Of a DNA stretch of 64,000 bases, positions 1 to 8,517 are shown in pieces. The translations under genes were made by a program, and so were the position numbers. Below the pieces are notes generated by a model. It did not search any database. It saw nothing but the letters and a program-made list of their open reading frames with translations, and was not told the DNA's origin. This stretch comes from Oscillospiraceae bacterium. Its GTDB lineage: Bacteria > Bacillota > Clostridia > Oscillospirales > Oscillospiraceae. Where the stretch lies: positions 1 to 64,000 of the forward strand of contig JAFSCK010000017.1 of assembly GCA_017436785.1 (NCBI GenBank), given 5' to 3'. Each line of letters begins with the position of its first letter. Positions within the stretch are counted from its first letter, which is position 1.

Positions 1-26
1 AAATCGTAATTTATCAATCTACTTTC

Positions 27-164
27 TGTAGGGCGGGGTCATGACCCCGCCGGTCGCTATCGATACGCATACGGTATCGTTCTATGCGTAGTGCGCCGTT
101 TATTGCCTATTTCACCATGCGAAAACTTGCCACCGGGTCGGCGGGGTCATGACCCCGCCCTACA
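27..164. repeat. Inverted-repeat element with family B palindromic ends
   Basis: Both ends carry the same GC-rich palindrome (core GGCGGGGTCATGACCCCGCC), in inverted order: positions 27-52 begin TGTAGGGCGG and positions 138-164 end CCGCCCTACA. The interior has further short inverted repeats such as CGATACGCATACGGTATCG. No coding sequence is evident. It lies downstream of ftsH. The same palindrome recurs alone at several other places in the window, so this copy looks like a two-ended, MITE-like version. Nothing else is recognised between position 1 and the ftsH stop. Confidence 0.7.
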
Positions 165-214
165 GTGGCTAGTAGAATACATCGACAAATGCCCATTTAT
201 AGGATATACAGCAC

Positions 215-2119
215 TTATTCTTCCGCAGCTTCCTGCTCACTTTCCGGGGCGGGGAGCTTATTTTTGTCTGCGTTGACGAAGGCCATCAGCTCATCGCCGG
301 TGATGGTTTCCTTCACCAGCAGGAACTCGCTGATCTCGTCCAGCAGTGCGCGGTTGTTCATGAGGATGCCCTTGGCATCTTCGTAGCACTGGTTCAGGAT
401 CTTCTGGACCGCCATATCCACCTTAAAGGCAGTTTCCTGAGAGCAATCCTGATGGGCCTGACCATCCAGATACTGGCTATGAACGGAGGCAGTGGCCATA
501 AGGCCCAGCTCGTCGCTCATGCCGTACAGGGACACCATATGCCGTGCCAGCGCAGTGGCTTTCTGGATATCGTTGGAAGCACCGTTGGTCTGGACATTGA
601 AGACCACCTGCTCCGCTGCCCGGCCGCCCAGAATACCCCGGACCTGACTCAGCAGCTCATCCTTGGTGGAGAGGTACTTTTCTTCCTCCGGCAGGTACAT
701 GGTGTAGCCCAGCGCGCCTTCGGTATGGGGGACGATGGTGATCTTGGAGACCGGCATGCTCTTCTTTTCCAGCGTGGAGACCAGTGCGTGACCCACCTCG
801 TGGTATGCGACCAAACGCTTTTCCGTTTCGGTGAGCACGGTATTTTTCTTCTCCGCACCGGCAACTACCGTATCGATGGAGGCCATCAGGTCCTCCTGAT
901 TGACAAATTTGCGGCCCATGCGGACAGCCCGGAGGGCGGCTTCGTTGACCAGATTTGCCAAGTCTGCGCCTACACAGCCTGCGGTGGCGTGGGCGATCTT
1001 CTTCAAATCTACGTCTTCGGACAGCTTGATCTTCCGGGTGTGGACCTTCAGGGTATCCAGACGGCCCTGGAAATTGGGGTTGTCCACCACGATCCGCCGG
1101 TCAAAGCGGCCGGGCCGCAGCAGTGCCTTGTCCAGAATTTCCGGACGGTTGGTGGCGGCGAGGCACACAATGCCCTTGGTGGAATCAAAACCGTCGATCT
1201 CTGCCAGCAGCTGGTTCAGCGTCTGCTCCTGCTCGGAGTTGCCGCCGTAGCGGGTGTCGCGGGAGCGGCCTACGGCATCGATCTCGTCGATGAAGATGAT
1301 GCAGGGCGCTACCTTGGCGGCCTGCTGGAACAGGTCACGGACCCGGCTGGCACCCATGCCAACGAACATCTCCACGAAATCAGAGCCTGAGATGGAGAAG
1401 AAGGGCACATCGGCTTCGCCTGCCACGGCCTTGGCAAGGAGGGTCTTGCCGGTACCGGGGGAGCCTACCAGCAAGGCACCCTTGGGAAGCTTTGCGCCGA
1501 TGGCGGTATACTTCTGGGGATTGTGGAGGAAATCGATGATCTCCTGCAGGGATTCCTTGGCTTCGTCCTGACCGGCCACATCCTTAAAGGTGACACCGGT
1601 CTGCTTTTCCATGTAGACCTTGGCTTTGGACTTTCCGAAGCCGCCCATCATGCCGTCGCCGCCCATGCGACGGGTCAGCATGGTCATCAGCAGGTACATG
1701 GCGCCGATCATGATGGCGTAGGAAAGAATCATCATGATCATGGAGTTGTCCTCCACGATGGGCTGTTTGACCTCCACGCCCATGGCAGCCAGTTCGTCCG
1801 CAAGCGCCATCCGGTCGCCGGAAGGCAGGCCGGTAAAGCAGGCCTTCTGCTGGGAGGGCTCTTTTTCTGCCTCTTCCTTGGTCATATACAGCACGCGGTC
1901 GCTTTGGATCTCTACTTCTGCCAGCTGGTTGCTGTCCTTGGCTTCCACAAATTGATCCCAGCGGGTCTCCGTATACTGGCTCTTTTTTACTGTATTCATG
2001 ACCCAGCTGAACACCAGCACCAGCACCAGTGCGATCATCAGGGGGGTCAGATAGCCCTTCGGCTTATTTCCCTCGGGCTTTTGGGGTTTGTTCTTATTGT
2101 TGTCGCGATTGGGCTCCAT
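215..2119 (-). CDS. ftsH: ATP-dependent zinc metalloprotease FtsH
   Basis: Membrane-anchored AAA+ protease that degrades misfolded or short-lived membrane and cytosolic proteins as a hexamer. At 634 residues it has the usual length. An N-terminal membrane segment (about residues 25-42), an extracytoplasmic domain and a second membrane segment (about 128-148) precede the AAA module. The Walker A is GSPGTGKT near residue 217 (Ser replaces the usual second residue), Walker B is IIFIDEID, and the zinc site HEVGH starts at His440 (Val replaces the usual Ala). The C-terminal tail is acidic. An AAGGAGG site lies just upstream of the ATG, and a TTGCCT-N17-TATGAT promoter precedes it. It is divergent from the rlmB-like gene. 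The assignment is secure. Confidence 0.97.
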   Translation of the reverse strand: MEPNRDNNKNKPQKPEGNKPKGYLTPLMIALVLVLVFSWVMNTVKKSQYTETRWDQFVEAKDSNQLAEVEIQSDRVLYMTKEEAEKEPSQQKACFTGLPSGDRMALADELAAMGVEVKQPIVEDNSMIMMILSYAIMIGAMYLLMTMLTRRMGGDGMMGGFGKSKAKVYMEKQTGVTFKDVAGQDEAKESLQEIIDFLHNPQKYTAIGAKLPKGALLVGSPGTGKTLLAKAVAGEADVPFFSISGSDFVEMFVGMGASRVRDLFQQAAKVAPCIIFIDEIDAVGRSRDTRYGGNSEQEQTLNQLLAEIDGFDSTKGIVCLAATNRPEILDKALLRPGRFDRRIVVDNPNFQGRLDTLKVHTRKIKLSEDVDLKKIAHATAGCVGADLANLVNEAALRAVRMGRKFVNQEDLMASIDTVVAGAEKKNTVLTETEKRLVAYHEVGHALVSTLEKKSMPVSKITIVPHTEGALGYTMYLPEEEKYLSTKDELLSQVRGILGGRAAEQVVFNVQTNGASNDIQKATALARHMVSLYGMSDELGLMATASVHSQYLDGQAHQDCSQETAFKVDMAVQKILNQCYEDAKGILMNNRALLDEISEFLLVKETITGDELMAFVNADKNKLPAPESEQEAAEE

Positions 2120-2160
2120 AAAATCCCTCGCCTCCTTATTACAGGGTACACATTTGAGCT

Positions 2161-2189
2161 ATCATAACACATTTTTCCACCGGAGGCAA
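2161..2189 (-). promoter_or_regulatory. Probable ftsH promoter
   Basis: On the minus strand TTGCCT (2189-2184) and TATGAT (2166-2161) are separated by 17 bases, upstream of the ftsH ribosome binding site. Confidence 0.55.
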
Positions 2190-2273
2190 CGTAGGATTCC
2201 TTTACTGAGCGTAAATTTTCTGTGAATTTCCGGTAAAATGCGGCTTTTTCAAGATAGTGATAAAAAATAAGAG

Positions 2274-2302
2274 TTGAGAAATTGCAAAAATGCTGTTATA
2301 AT
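2274..2302 (+). promoter_or_regulatory. Probable promoter of the rlmB-like operon
   Basis: TTGAGA (2274-2279), a 17-base spacer and TATAAT (2297-2302). The leader to the start at 2381 contains a small CTCCCC/GGGGAG hairpin (about 2329-2350) followed by a short T run, which may act as a weak attenuator. Confidence 0.6.
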
Positions 2303-2380
2303 GCTAATATCTATTGCTATGCGTCAAAGCCTCCCCTTGAGGGGAGCCTTTTCCCAAACAACGAAATTGGAGTGAACGAT

Positions 2381-3202
2381 ATGAACGAGAAACGCCGTCC
2401 CCCCAAGCGGGACGATCAAGCGCCCCGCCGTGCCGACCGCTTTGCGGAGCGCACCGTGGTGGAGGAAGTGGAAGGCCAGCTGGAGGGCCGCAATGCCCTG
2501 CAGGAGGCTCTGAAGTCCGGCCGCACCATCGACAAGGTCTTTGTTGCCGCCGGAGATACGGACCGGGGCTTGCAGCGCCTTGCGGCACAGGCCAAGGAGG
2601 CCGGTGCTGTGGTGGTCCCTGTTGACCGCCGGAAGCTGGATGCCATGTCCACCACCCGGGCCCATCAGGGCATCATTGCACTGGCTGCTGCCCACGAATA
2701 CTGCACCATCGACGACATTCTGGAGGAAGCTGCCTCCCGGGGAGAAGCACCCCTCATTATCATCTGTGACGAACTGTCGGACCCCCATAACCTTGGCGCG
2801 ATCATGCGCTCCGGCGAGTGTGCCGGTGCCCACGGCGTCATCATCCCCAAGCGCCGCAGCGTGGGCCTCACGGCTACTGTGGCCAAGGCCTCTGCCGGTG
2901 CGGTGGAGTACATGAAGGTAGCCCGGGTCACCAATGTGAACAACGCCATTTCCGAGCTGAAGGATAAGGGCGTGTGGATCTTCGGCACCGCTGCCGAAGG
3001 CTCTGTGCCCATGTACAAGGCCGACCTGACAGGGCCTACGGCTATCGTCATCGGCAATGAGGGCGACGGTATGAGCCAGCTGGTCCGCAAAAACTGCGAC
3101 ATGCTGGTGCACATCCCCATGAAGGGCAAGATCAGCTCTCTGAACGCCTCCGCCGCCGCTTCTATTTTGCTGTACGAAGCGGTCCGCCAGCGGCTTGGCT
3201 AA
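2381..3202 (+). CDS. rlmB: TrmH/RlmB-family 23S rRNA 2'-O-methyltransferase
   Basis: SpoU-class S-adenosylmethionine-dependent RNA ribose methyltransferase; the nearest characterised member is RlmB, which modifies 23S rRNA G2251. The 273-residue reading has a basic N-terminal tail, a substrate-binding domain beginning near EGRNALQEAL, and a SPOUT knot domain with the motifs DPHNLGAIMRS, IGNEGDGM and SLNASAAASILLYE. I chose the ATG at 2381 because TTGGAGTG lies just upstream; the reading frame stays open to 2282, but that part overlaps the promoter. The gene for the large membrane protein follows after 37 bases and is probably co-transcribed. The exact target nucleotide cannot be told from sequence. 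Confidence 0.9.
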   Translation: MNEKRRPPKRDDQAPRRADRFAERTVVEEVEGQLEGRNALQEALKSGRTIDKVFVAAGDTDRGLQRLAAQAKEAGAVVVPVDRRKLDAMSTTRAHQGIIALAAAHEYCTIDDILEEAASRGEAPLIIICDELSDPHNLGAIMRSGECAGAHGVIIPKRRSVGLTATVAKASAGAVEYMKVARVTNVNNAISELKDKGVWIFGTAAEGSVPMYKADLTGPTAIVIGNEGDGMSQLVRKNCDMLVHIPMKGKISSLNASAAASILLYEAVRQRLG

Positions 3203-3239
3203 TTTCGCAAATTCCCCATCTCCCTAGGAGGAAGCCTAT

Positions 3240-5369
3240 ATGGAAAACAAAAACGAAGTTCCCGAATTTGATCTGGACGAGATCCTGAACGAATTTCACG
3301 ACGAACCTGCACCGGATGCTGCCGAGGTGGAGCCGGACGAGGAGCTGGAAGCACTGCTGCACCTGCCGGAGCTGACCATCACCCCTGTGGTGGTGAAGGA
3401 TACCAGCATTGAGGCGCTGCTGGAGGATGTCCCTGACCTGCCCGTGCTGGAAGGGGATACCACCGTGCTGCCGGAGGTGGCGCTGGAAGGTCATACCGTC
3501 CAGTTTGCCCCCATCATTGAAGAGGCGCAGCCGAAGTCCCTGACCGAGGACACCATCCAGATCCCGGAGCAGGAGCATCCGGCATCCAACGACGAGACCC
3601 GCCCCATCGGGGACTTGTCCGCCTTCTTGAAGGAAAGCGCACCTGCGGCAGAAGAAGCTGCCGAGGCAGCCCCGGAGGAGGAAAAACCTTCCATCCCCGA
3701 GCCGATCCCCTTCCGTTCCCGTCTGCGGGAATTGAAGCGGCAGCTGGTGGCGGGCCCGGAAAAGCGGTATTATGAGCTTTCCGAGGTGGGTACTGCCCGG
3801 CTACAGATCGCGCTGCTGCTGAACATTGCCATTGTTATCCTGTGTGCCGGTGTCACCACCATGTTCGCGCTGGATATGGTGCCGGAAAACCGGCTGCGGC
3901 TGGTGATCTTTTCTCAGGTGCTGGCGATGATGTGTTCTGCTTTGCTTGGCAGCCACCTGATGGTGGACAGCATCGGCGACCTGATGAAGGGCCGCTTTAC
4001 GGTGAACACCTTGCTGACCTTGACCTTTGCTGCCTGCATGATCGACGGCATCTTCTGCCTGATGGAGCTGCGGGTCCCTTGCTGCGCTGCCTTCAGTCTG
4101 GAAATGACCATGGCCCTGTGGGCCCGGCTCCAGCGGCGCAATACGGAAATGGCCCAGATGGATACCATGCGCAAGGCTGTGCGCCTGACGGGCATTATTA
4201 AGGTAGAGAATTACTATGAGGGCATGGATGGTCTGCTGCGCACCGAAGGCGAAGTGGACGATTTCATGCAGACCTATGACAAAATGACCTCTCCTGAGCT
4301 GGTGCAGTCCATTTATGCGGCCCTGAGCTTTGTTGCCTGCCTTGGCATCGCCGGGTTTGCGGGATATCTGCACGGTATCAGCATGGGCGTGCAGATCTTA
4401 TCCACCTCGCTGCTGGTGGCGGTGCCGGCGACCTTCTTCATTTCCACCACTCGTCCTATGGCAATTCTGGAAAAGCGGCTGCATATGGTGGGCACTGTCC
4501 TGTGCGGCTGGGAGGGCGTCAAGGACCTGTGCGGCAAGGCTGCCTTCACCCTGACCGATATGGACCTGTTCCCCAAGGGCAGCACCAAGCTCAACGGTGT
4601 CAAGTTCTATGGCGACCGGGAGCCTGATGAGGTGGTCTCCTATAGCGCATCCCTGATTCTCCGCTCCGGCGGCGGTCTGGTGCCGGTGTTCCAGCAGCTG
4701 CTGAAAAACCGCAGCTGCGAGTCCTTTGCAGTGGAAAACTTCCAAAACTACGGCGACGGCGGCATCGGCGGTGAAGTCTGCGGCGAGCCTGTGCTGCTGG
4801 GAACGCTGGACTTCCTGCAGGATATGGGCGTAGAGATCCCCGAAGGCACCATGGTGTCTCAGGCGGTGTATGCTTCCATCGACGGTCAGCTCAGCGCGGT
4901 CTATGCCATTTCCTATGCTAAGATGCGTTCTGCAGCAGCAGGTCTTGTGACATTGTGCGGCTACCGGAAACTGCGGCTGCTGAAGGTCCCCGGAGACTTC
5001 ATGCTGACAGAAAGCTTCCTGCGGACCAAGTTCAATGTAAAAACCAAGCGGATCCGCTTCCTTGACCGGGAAGCTGCGGCAGAATTAAACCGCTTCCATC
5101 CGGATCCCAGCGAGCCGGTGCTGGCCCTTGCCACCCGGGAGGAGCTGGTGTCCTCTGCCTATGCTGTCACCGGTGCCCGGGCGCTGCGCCAGTCCACCAA
5201 GCTGGGTGTGATACTGCACCTGCTGGGAGGCATGCTGGGTCTTATCACCATGCTGGTGCTGGGCTACCTCGGCAGCACCGAGCTGCTGACCCCCACCAAC
5301 GTCCTGCTCTACCAGCTGGTCTGGGCCGTCCCCGGTCTGCTGGTCACGGAATGGACAAGAATCGTATAA
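3240..5369 (+). CDS. Large membrane protein resembling a degenerate P-type ATPase
   Basis: A 709-residue protein with an acidic, low-complexity N-terminal 160 residues, then membrane segments near residues 185-210, 217-240, 255-280, 355-375 and 385-400, and a C-terminal pair near 655-705. The order matches a P1B-type ATPase: the segment LLVAVPATFFISTTRP sits where the CPC segment would be, TDMDLFPKG sits where DKTGT(L)T would be, and GEVCGEPVLLGTLDFLQDMG resembles the nucleotide-binding domain. The phosphorylated Asp context, the CPC cysteines and the GDGxND hinge are all absent, so ATP-driven transport seems unlikely. A TAGGAGG site precedes the ATG. Family placement is my inference from motif order. 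No function is assigned. Confidence 0.75.
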   Translation: MENKNEVPEFDLDEILNEFHDEPAPDAAEVEPDEELEALLHLPELTITPVVVKDTSIEALLEDVPDLPVLEGDTTVLPEVALEGHTVQFAPIIEEAQPKSLTEDTIQIPEQEHPASNDETRPIGDLSAFLKESAPAAEEAAEAAPEEEKPSIPEPIPFRSRLRELKRQLVAGPEKRYYELSEVGTARLQIALLLNIAIVILCAGVTTMFALDMVPENRLRLVIFSQVLAMMCSALLGSHLMVDSIGDLMKGRFTVNTLLTLTFAACMIDGIFCLMELRVPCCAAFSLEMTMALWARLQRRNTEMAQMDTMRKAVRLTGIIKVENYYEGMDGLLRTEGEVDDFMQTYDKMTSPELVQSIYAALSFVACLGIAGFAGYLHGISMGVQILSTSLLVAVPATFFISTTRPMAILEKRLHMVGTVLCGWEGVKDLCGKAAFTLTDMDLFPKGSTKLNGVKFYGDREPDEVVSYSASLILRSGGGLVPVFQQLLKNRSCESFAVENFQNYGDGGIGGEVCGEPVLLGTLDFLQDMGVEIPEGTMVSQAVYASIDGQLSAVYAISYAKMRSAAAGLVTLCGYRKLRLLKVPGDFMLTESFLRTKFNVKTKRIRFLDREAAAELNRFHPDPSEPVLALATREELVSSAYAVTGARALRQSTKLGVILHLLGGMLGLITMLVLGYLGSTELLTPTNVLLYQLVWAVPGLLVTEWTRIV

Positions 5370-5370
5370 C

Positions 5371-5402
5371 AAAATCCCTCCCGCTCCCGGGAGGGATTTT
5401 TG
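5371..5402. terminator. Rho-independent terminator
   Basis: AAATCCCTCCCG pairs with CGGGAGGGATTT around a short loop and is flanked by A and T runs, so it can act in both directions. It directly follows the stop of the large membrane protein gene. Confidence 0.85.
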
Positions 5403-5430
5403 CGATAAATGGGCATTTGCCGAAAGATAG

Positions 5431-5563
5431 ATGTCATTGCGAGGAGGGCGAAGCCCGACGTGGCAATCCCCTACAAGTTTCCGGAATGTATCGTTTTATG
5501 GTCCTGCGCGGACCTTTGGAGGGGATTGCCACGTCGCCCCCTTGGGGCTCCTCGCAATGACAT
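5431..5563. repeat. Family A palindromic repeat, copy 1
   Basis: It begins ATGTCATTGCGAGGAGGGC and ends with the inverted form GGCTCCTCGCAATGACAT. Between the arms lies a core with TTCCGGAATGTATCG and a small GTCCTGCGCGGAC hairpin. The core is shared with the copy on the other side of tcdA. Confidence 0.75.
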
Positions 5564-5588
5564 GCGTTGTTCGATACAACACGCTAAA

Positions 5589-6305
5589 TTACAATTTCGC
5601 AAGATCCTTAATGACTTCCCCTGCCAGGATCAATCCGGCTGCGCCGGGGACAAAGGCCACGCTGCCGGGGATCTGGCGCTTACCGAGGGCGGCAGCTTCC
5701 TCCTCCCAGCCGGTGGGGGTCAGGGCTTCTTCCTTGGAATAGACCACCTTCAGGTGCTTGATGCCCCGTTTCCCCAGCTCCTTGCGCATGATCCGGGCCA
5801 GCGGGCACATGGAGGTTTTGGAAATGTCTGATACCTCGAAGGCGGAGGCATCCAGCTTGTTTCCCGTGCCCATACAGCAGATGATGGGGGTGCCGACCGC
5901 ATTTGCCCGCTCCACCAGTGCCAGCTTGCCGGTGACGGTGTCGATGGCATCTACGATATAATCATACTCCGAAAAATCAAACTGACCTGCGGTTTCCGGA
6001 GTATAAAAAACTTCATGGGTCCGGACGGTGCAGCTGGGATTGATGTCCAAGATTCGCCGTTTTGCGACCTCCACCTTGGGCAGCCCCACGGTGGAATGGG
6101 TGGCTAAAATCTGGCGGTTGATATTAGACACGCTGACGCAGTCGCTGTCGATGAGATCCAGCTGTCCGATGCCGCTGCGGGCCAGTGCCTCCACGGTATA
6201 GCCGCCCACGCCGCCGATACCAAAGACAGCCACCCGGGCGTTTTGCAGCCGCTCCAGCGCGGCAGTGCCCAAAAGCATCTGGGTCCGTAAAAATTGTTCG
6301 TGCAT
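5589..6305 (-). CDS. tcdA: tRNA threonylcarbamoyladenosine dehydratase (TcdA/CsdL)
   Basis: ThiF/E1-like enzyme that uses ATP to cyclise t6A37 of tRNA to ct6A. The 238-residue protein has the nucleotide-binding motif FGIGGVGGY near residue 30, LIDSDCVSVSNINRQ (Asp and Arg of the adenylation site), and the segment CCMGTGNKLDAS typical of the TcdA branch of the superfamily. The C-terminus AAGLILAGEVIKDL matches the family end. It stands alone, and similar palindromic elements flank it on both sides. A weak GGAG lies in front of the ATG. Confidence 0.93.
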   Translation of the reverse strand: MHEQFLRTQMLLGTAALERLQNARVAVFGIGGVGGYTVEALARSGIGQLDLIDSDCVSVSNINRQILATHSTVGLPKVEVAKRRILDINPSCTVRTHEVFYTPETAGQFDFSEYDYIVDAIDTVTGKLALVERANAVGTPIICCMGTGNKLDASAFEVSDISKTSMCPLARIMRKELGKRGIKHLKVVYSKEEALTPTGWEEEAAALGKRQIPGSVAFVPGAAGLILAGEVIKDLAKL

Positions 6306-6323
6306 AGTAATTCTCCTGACCGG

Positions 6324-6445
6324 ATGTCATTGCGAGGAGCGAAGCGACATGGCAATCCCTTGCAAGGTTCCGGAATGTATCGTTTTAGACATCTGCGCAG
6401 ACATTTGGAGGAGATTGCCACGTCGCTTCGCTCCTCGCAATGTCG
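6324..6445. repeat. Family A palindromic repeat, copy 2
   Basis: Arms read ATGTCATTGCGAGGAGCG and the inverse CGCTCCTCGCAATG. The core again contains TTCCGGAATGTATCGTTTTA and CTGCGCAGAC, clearly related to copy 1 at 5431-5563. Confidence 0.8.
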
Positions 6446-6477
6446 GATGATATGTAGTTTTTGCAGATATGGTATAT

Positions 6478-7017
6478 TCAGTCATAAAACCGGGTATCGC
6501 AGTGCTGAAACAGCAGGTGCAGGTTTTGGCTGTGCCAAGAGGGGCCGTCGCAGAACTCGTAGTACAGTGCCCCCTGACTTTCGTCCCAGCCGTAAGTTAC
6601 CAGCTCCAGCGCATCATGGCACAGCTGGTTGGGTTCGGCCTTGTAATAGCTTCCGTCAGCGACCGGGGTGAATTGGTCCTGCGCAAACAGAACGCTCTTG
6701 ATGGAGCTGCCGAACCGTCCGGACTCTACCCGGTTGAGGATAGTCCGCATCACCAGTGCCACGCATTCGGTGCATTCTCCGCTGCCCAGCTCTGCCATAC
6801 CGATCTTCAGCAGCATCTCCTGCTCCTCTTCGGTGAAATCGTAGACCGGCTCCGGAGGCAGCGTGGGGAGGGACGGGGACGGCTGGGTGCTGGGCGTGAC
6901 TGATTCCACGGTTTCCGGGGGGATCGTGGCTACGGAGGTCTCCGGGGGAACCACATCGGTATAGGCCGTGCAGCCGGCGAGGAACAAAAGGATAAGCAGA
7001 AGCGGCAGCAGTTTCAT
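6478..7017 (-). CDS. SleB-like cell-wall hydrolase lipoprotein
   Basis: A 179-residue lipoprotein: a hydrophobic leader ending in the lipobox LAGC (Cys16), a Pro/Thr/Ser-rich linker, then a SleB/Hydrolase_2 domain (GMAELGSGECTECVAL, TILNRVESGRFGSSIKSVLF, AQDQFTPV). This family cleaves cortex or cell-wall peptidoglycan; SleB is a spore-cortex lytic enzyme, but similar domains occur in non-germination proteins. I chose the ATG at 7017 because GGGAGG is six bases upstream; the ATG at 7023 abuts that site. A TTGACA-N17-TATAAT promoter drives it. Two neighbours at 7.2-9.7 kb carry the same domain, which suggests local duplication. Confidence 0.88.
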   Translation of the reverse strand: MKLLPLLLILLFLAGCTAYTDVVPPETSVATIPPETVESVTPSTQPSPSLPTLPPEPVYDFTEEEQEMLLKIGMAELGSGECTECVALVMRTILNRVESGRFGSSIKSVLFAQDQFTPVADGSYYKAEPNQLCHDALELVTYGWDESQGALYYEFCDGPSWHSQNLHLLFQHCDTRFYD

Positions 7018-7046
7018 TTCCATCCTCCCGGTAAAAAGATAGCTAT

Positions 7047-7075
7047 ATTATAGTAGCATCCGCACCGGATGTCAA
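7047..7075 (-). promoter_or_regulatory. Probable promoter of the SleB lipoprotein gene
   Basis: On the minus strand TTGACA (7075-7070), a 17-base spacer and TATAAT (7052-7047): a consensus housekeeping promoter. Confidence 0.7.
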
Positions 7076-7126
7076 ATACCGCAAAGCAAAAGGCGGTTTT
7101 GTTAAAAATTACCAAGCAGGTTTTCC

Positions 7127-7155
7127 TTGCTTTTTTGGTAGATCGGGTGTATAAT
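7127..7155 (+). promoter_or_regulatory. Probable promoter of the C39/SleB protein gene
   Basis: TTGCTT (7127-7132), a 17-base spacer and TATAAT (7150-7155), upstream of the AGGAGG/TTG start at 7201-7218. Confidence 0.6.
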
Positions 7156-7215
7156 AGGTCCATAATGCATAACTGGCTCTATGCCAAATATTTCCCCCAA
7201 AGGAGGTGCGGCGGA

Positions 7216-8394
7216 TTGAAGCGGTTGATCGCCATGATCTGTTCCCTGATTTTGACCATCCAATTCCTGCCTGCGGCTGCGGTAACAGCAGAAGCGGCAA
7301 GCTTTAATATGTTCAGCAAGTATGTCCCCAGCCAGTCCGATCCTGCATCTGCGGAGGTTCCTGTGCTGGAAGGGGAGGAGAGCGTCCCCGCCCTGCCGGT
7401 GGTGAGTGCCAGCGATCTGGCAGCTTACACTGTGGAGGAAACGGTTCCCGAAGAAACGAAGCCGGTCCCCCAGTCCTACTGCGATGTTCCCCTGTACTTA
7501 CAGAACGACTATCCCAATGTCCGTTACGGCTCCGGCAGCATTGCCACCTCCGGCTGCAGCGTTACCTGCCTTGCCATGGTGGCCACCTACCTGACAGGAC
7601 ATACCTACATGCCCGATGAGCTGGCGGATTACTTCTCCGCTTACAACAGCATCAACCACATGGAACGTTTGGAATATATGTCCGACCAGCTGCAGCTTCC
7701 CTGGCGGCGGGCGGAGAACTTCCACGATGCCCTGCGGGCCTTCAAGGAAGGCAGTCTCGTCATCGCCATGATGAACCAGAAGTCCCTGTTCACCGATGAG
7801 CAGCACTTTATCCTCTGGGCTGGCATGACTGAGGACGGCAAGATTCTGGTCAATGACCCCAACGCCAACAACTACAGCCGCTGGGAGCTGGAAAAGGCTT
7901 TCGCAAATGGTTTTAAGGAAGGTGACCTGAGCTGCGGCTACAGCGGCGCCTGGATCTACGATCCTTCTGAAATGCCGGAAGAACCCTTCATCTATGTGGA
8001 GAATAAGGAATATGTGGAATGCCGATATCCCGGCGTTGACCTGACACTGGAGGAACAGAACCTTCTGGCCCGGATGATCTGGGTGGAAGCCCGGGGCGAA
8101 AGCTTCGAGGGTCAGCAGGCCATCGCAGAGGTGGTGCTGAACCGGCTGATGTCTGACGAGTTCCAAAACAGCATCAAGGGCATCGTCTATGCGGAAAACC
8201 AGTTCCGGTCCACGCCTTTGCTGGACGAAGCAGAACCCAGCAGCATCCAGTACGAGGCACTGGAGCGGGCGCTGGAGGGTCCCTATGTGCTGCCGGAGAG
8301 CGTAGTGTTCTTCGCTACCTACCCCGTCAATGAAAACGTCTGGGGAACCATCGGCGGACATACCTTTTGCCACAGTGAGAATTACACCGAATAA
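7216..8394 (+). CDS. Secreted C39-like peptidase and SleB-like hydrolase fusion
   Basis: The start is TTG at 7216, nine bases after AGGAGG; upstream in-frame sequence overlaps the promoter. The 392-residue product has a signal peptide (MKRLIAMICSLILTIQFLP, AAA cleavage region), a low-complexity linker, a papain-like C39-type domain (about residues 88-255) and a C-terminal SleB/Hydrolase_2 domain (about 285-392). Visible catalytic elements of the first domain are Gln96, Cys114 in TSGCSVTCLAM, the His of QHFILWAG and the Asp of VNDPN. The SleB part has ARMIWVEARGESFEGQQA and EVVLNRL. It may process proteins or peptides at the cell wall. A strong terminator follows. A paralogue lies immediately downstream. 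Confidence 0.87.
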   Translation: MKRLIAMICSLILTIQFLPAAAVTAEAASFNMFSKYVPSQSDPASAEVPVLEGEESVPALPVVSASDLAAYTVEETVPEETKPVPQSYCDVPLYLQNDYPNVRYGSGSIATSGCSVTCLAMVATYLTGHTYMPDELADYFSAYNSINHMERLEYMSDQLQLPWRRAENFHDALRAFKEGSLVIAMMNQKSLFTDEQHFILWAGMTEDGKILVNDPNANNYSRWELEKAFANGFKEGDLSCGYSGAWIYDPSEMPEEPFIYVENKEYVECRYPGVDLTLEEQNLLARMIWVEARGESFEGQQAIAEVVLNRLMSDEFQNSIKGIVYAENQFRSTPLLDEAEPSSIQYEALERALEGPYVLPESVVFFATYPVNENVWGTIGGHTFCHSENYTE

Positions 8395-8398
8395 CACC

Positions 8399-8434
8399 AA
8401 GCACCGGTATCGCAAGTCCGATACCGGTGCTTTT
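8399..8434 (+). terminator. Rho-independent terminator
   Basis: AAGCACCGGTATCG pairs with CGATACCGGTGCTT around a six-base loop and runs into TTTT, directly after the C39/SleB gene. Confidence 0.9.
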
Positions 8435-8517
8435 GCATAATTTACAAAATAGCTATGGACAAAAACACGAAGGGTATGGTATTCTAATGGATATTGCAAA
8501 AGAAAGAGGGGCGGAAA

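Noticed and set aside
2282..2380. Upstream extension of the rlmB-like frame
   Set aside because: The -10 element and leader hairpin lie in this stretch, and the ATG at 2381 has a proper ribosome binding site.
5431..6445. Possible CRISPR-like repeat pair around tcdA
   Set aside because: Repeats are inverted, unevenly spaced over 900 bases, flank a gene, and there are no spacers or cas genes.
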